Assembly: GCA_022701475.1 (NCBI GenBank)
Contig: JAKOOI010000059.1
Location: 1-7,472, forward strand
Source: Weeksellaceae bacterium
GTDB taxonomy: Bacteria; Bacteroidota; Bacteroidia; Flavobacteriales; Weeksellaceae
Length of the DNA stretch: 7,472 bases
Reading direction: 5' to 3'
The translations under genes were made by a program, and so were the position numbers. The notes under the pieces were generated by a model. That model had not been told where the DNA came from. It was given only the letters and a program-made list of their open reading frames with translations, and did no database searches. Shown piece after piece: positions 5,851 through 7,472 of the stretch (within the stretch, counting starts at the first letter, position 1; every line of letters starts with the position of its first letter).

Positions 5851-7300
5851 TATTGTCTTTTTTTGGAGGAAACTTCTTTTTAAATTTTTTCTTGTTCGGA
5901 TTGGGCTTTCTCTCTCCGGCCTCATTATTTATATTTACTCCAGTTTCCGCTTTCTCCAGTTGGGGTTTCTGTTGCTGAGGTCTCTGTTGCCTCGGCTGGG
6001 TATTGGCACCGGCACCGGCGTTCGGATTTTGTTTCGGCTGCCTTTCCTGCTTATGGGCCCTTTCCGGACGTTCGCTTCTTTCGGCTCTTTCGGGTCTGTC
6101 AGAACGTTCCTGTCTTTCAGGTCTGTTATTGTTGTTTTTCCTTGGTCCCTGATTCTGCCCCTGTCCGTTTCCGGATCTGTTCTGGTTCTTATTCCTGTTG
6201 TTCCTGTTTTTCTTTTCAAAACGGTCAACATTATTTTCCTGGATCAGGTCAATGCTGGCAAACGGTGCCGTTTCCGGCTGTTTCAGCTCTTCGAGCGGAA
6301 GGGTTTTTTCACCACGTTTGTTTTTGGCAATCAGCTTTTTTACCAGGTCAATATCGAAATCATACCAGGCCATGGAGCTGTCTACGTAGGCAAACCACAT
6401 TTTCTTTTTGAAAACATCTATTTTAATACAGAAGGCCCTGCCTTTTTCCGTATCCAGGGTAGTGGAGGAAGAAGGAAAGTTGCTGAGGGCGTCCAGGTAA
6501 CTGTCGAGCTCGTAATTCAGGCAGCATTTCAGCTTTCCGCACTGTCCGGCCAGTTTCTGGGGATTGATGCTCAGCTGCTGGTATCTGGCTACATTGGTAT
6601 TCACGGACCTGAAATCCGTAAGCCATGTGGAACAGCAGAGTTCTCTTCCGCAAGATCCGATACCGCCTACCTTTGCCGCTTCCTGCCTGAAACCGATCTG
6701 TTTCATATCGATTTTCGTGCGGAATGCACCTGCGTATTCCTTGATCAGCTGTCTGAAATCCACCCGGTTTTCAGCCGTATAATAAAACGTGACTTTTGAA
6801 GCGTCGCCCTGGTACTCCACATCGGTAATCTTCATTTCGAGGCCGATCCGGTGGGCAATCTTGCGCGCTTCTATTTTTACGGTATCTTCTTTCTTTCTGG
6901 CTTCCTGCCATACTTCGAGATCCTTCTGATTGGCCTGCCGGTATATTTTCAGGGCAGCATCTTCAGGGCATCTCTTCTTTTTCATCTGGATCTTTACCAG
7001 TTCTCCGGTGAGACTTACCACACCTACATCATGTCCGGGACTTGATTCTACTGTAACTACACTACCTATATGTAAAGGGATATTATGTACGTTTTTATAA
7101 AAAGATTTTCTGTCATTTTTAAATCTGACTTCTACAAAATCACACCGGTTCGGTGCAGGATTGCTGATGTCGGAAAGCCAGTCGAAAACACTTAATTTAT
7201 AACTATTACCACAGGTATTTACATTTTCACAGCCATTCGCGGTTTTCTTGGGTCCGCAAGAATGTGCAGAATCGCCGGATGTTTTACATCCACAACTCAT
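5843..7300 (-). CDS. ricT: RicT/YaaT-like PSP1-domain protein with Cys-rich head and disordered tail
   Basis: In Bacillus subtilis RicT (YaaT) joins RicA and RicF in an Fe-S-containing complex that helps RNase Y mature transcripts; the partners in Bacteroidota are not visible here. The 485 residues divide into a Cys-rich head (Cys3, 5, 15, 24, 30), a conserved KLSVFDWL segment (35-42), a PSP1 core (about 50-325) with SCGRELCCSTWL (Cys217, 222, 223) and CGKLKCCLNYE (Cys254, 259, 260), and a basic low-complexity tail from about 355 made of Asn/Arg/Gln/Gly runs and RPER/AERSE-type repeats, ending in KKKFKKKFPPKK. The two Cys motifs fit the conserved Fe-S/metal ligands of the PSP1/RicT family. 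The head is shared with other Bacteroidota homologues as I recall them; the function of head and tail is unknown. ATG 7300 follows a clear promoter box and starts the Cys-rich head. It is first in an apparent operon and overlaps gldH by 8 nt. Confidence 0.92.
   Translation of the reverse strand: MSCGCKTSGDSAHSCGPKKTANGCENVNTCGNSYKLSVFDWLSDISNPAPNRCDFVEVRFKNDRKSFYKNVHNIPLHIGSVVTVESSPGHDVGVVSLTGELVKIQMKKKRCPEDAALKIYRQANQKDLEVWQEARKKEDTVKIEARKIAHRIGLEMKITDVEYQGDASKVTFYYTAENRVDFRQLIKEYAGAFRTKIDMKQIGFRQEAAKVGGIGSCGRELCCSTWLTDFRSVNTNVARYQQLSINPQKLAGQCGKLKCCLNYELDSYLDALSNFPSSSTTLDTEKGRAFCIKIDVFKKKMWFAYVDSSMAWYDFDIDLVKKLIAKNKRGEKTLPLEELKQPETAPFASIDLIQENNVDRFEKKNRNNRNKNQNRSGNGQGQNQGPRKNNNNRPERQERSDRPERAERSERPERAHKQERQPKQNPNAGAGANTQPRQQRPQQQKPQLEKAETGVNINNEAGERKPNPNKKKFKKKFPPKKDNNG
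6024..6222 (-). repeat. Degenerate coding repeats in the RicT tail
   Basis: This part of ricT encodes about residues 360-425, a run of Asn/Arg/Lys/Gln (NNRNKNQNRSG-like) followed by short units built on RPER, QERSD, AERSE. At the DNA level they appear as recurring TTTC(A/G/C)GG(T/A)C-like words on the plus strand (about 6058-6122). The units are 3-7 codons long and imperfect, so this is a low-complexity expansion, not an exact tandem array. Such arrays can vary in length between strains. Confidence 0.55.
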
Positions 7301-7320
7301 ATATTATATATTTAATCTTG

Positions 7321-7328
7321 CAAATTTA
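7321..7328 (-). promoter_or_regulatory. TAnnTTTG promoter box of the ricT-gldH-PBP unit
   Basis: The minus strand reads TAAATTTG followed by CA, a perfect fit to the Bacteroidota -7 consensus. Transcription would begin near 7315, leaving a leader of about 15 nt before ricT ATG 7300, a normal short AT-rich flavobacterial leader. No TTG is present at 17-23 bp upstream; the position holds TTTTA (about 7351-7355), so the -33 element is weak. Confidence 0.65.
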
Positions 7329-7472
7329 TGATTTTTATCTTTATCAGGTCTAAAATAATCAAATATTCAGGAACATCGCCGTTTGAGATTAAACAAAAAT
7401 AAAAAATCACTGCTGTGTATTTAGTAAAAGTCTGATTATAAATAAGATCAATTCCAATTTGATCCCGATGCT
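7329..7472. other. Upstream region at the right edge, no clear gene
   Basis: The region is AT-rich. On the minus strand a frame is open from the edge to TGA at 7407-7409 (21 residues, hydrophobic, ending LLLNTQQ). It could be the C-terminus of the next gene upstream, but is too short to identify. A 6-bp inverted repeat GATCAA-(7 nt)-TTGATC lies at 7446-7464; it has no T run at its foot and would fall inside that possible gene end. Nothing else is supported. Confidence 0.3.

Noticed and set aside
5851..5925. Longer GldH starting at ATG 5925
   Set aside because: The added 25 residues are mostly charged and would bury the lipoprotein signal peptide; they also lie within ricT coding sequence.
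5666..6799. A 377-aa plus-strand open frame across gldH and ricT
   Set aside because: It is antisense to two well-recognised genes, its product is Phe/Leu/Arg-rich without any recognisable motif, and it arises from the low-complexity tail of ricT. No promoter is seen.
7328..7402. 24-aa plus-strand ORF starting ATG at 7328
   Set aside because: Very short, overlaps the ricT promoter, no start context or homology signal.
7446..7464. Inverted repeat GATCAA-(7 nt)-TTGATC as a terminator or operator
   Set aside because: The stem is only 6 bp, no T run follows on either strand, and no second copy is seen in the window.
7309..7470. Second minus-strand open frame of about 53 codons running from the right edge to TAA near 7309
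   Set aside because: It covers the ricT promoter box, its composition reflects AT-rich DNA, and no family pattern is visible.
7407..7472. C-terminal 21 residues of a gene upstream of ricT on the minus strand
   Set aside because: The frame is open to the edge and would fit a gene end such as a DNA polymerase III delta' subunit, but 21 hydrophobic residues are too few to identify and may be chance.

Overview
The window looks like a chromosomal segment of a Bacteroidota member of class Flavobacteriia, probably close to Chryseobacterium (family Weeksellaceae). The clues are a gldH gene, a RicT/PSP1 protein with a Cys-rich head, a secreted protein with the 'QVGINT..P.AT' opening, promoter boxes fitting the Bacteroidota TAnnTTTG consensus, and no Shine-Dalgarno motifs before the starts. 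The genus is an inference. All five supported genes lie on the minus strand, so the order of transcription runs from high to low coordinates.

Right part (7472 to about 2951): a promoter at 7321-7328 drives a compact unit, ricT (PSP1-domain, RNA-processing-associated) - gldH (gliding/T9SS-associated lipoprotein) - class A penicillin-binding protein. The ricT stop and gldH start overlap by 8 nt (ATGGGTAA). The gldH stop and PBP start are 6 nt apart. A strong hairpin with a T-tract (2951-2978) ends the unit. The genes therefore probably share one transcript linking RNA maturation, cell-surface/gliding machinery and peptidoglycan synthesis.

Middle (2938 to 1327): selO, a protein AMPylase of the pseudokinase fold, with the AMPylation residues in place and Cys at the position where animal SelO has selenocysteine. 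Its best ATG (2925) lies about 6 nt beyond a perfect TAnnTTTG box, so the transcript may be leaderless. The possible -33 TTG of that promoter sits in the terminator stem of the upstream PBP gene. A perfect 10-bp hairpin followed by a U-tract ends selO.

Left part (1260 to 1): an AT-rich spacer, a TAnnTTTG promoter and a roughly 135-nt leader with a 47-nt stretch lacking G in the RNA precede a secreted, fibre-like, Gly/Ser/Thr/Asn-rich protein whose C-terminus runs off the window.

I found no tRNA, rRNA, CRISPR array, insertion sequence or prophage gene. Most of the window is ordinary core genome. The most interesting parts are the promoter-terminator overlap in front of selO, the unusual leader of the surface protein, and the extended Cys-rich head and low-complexity tail of RicT.
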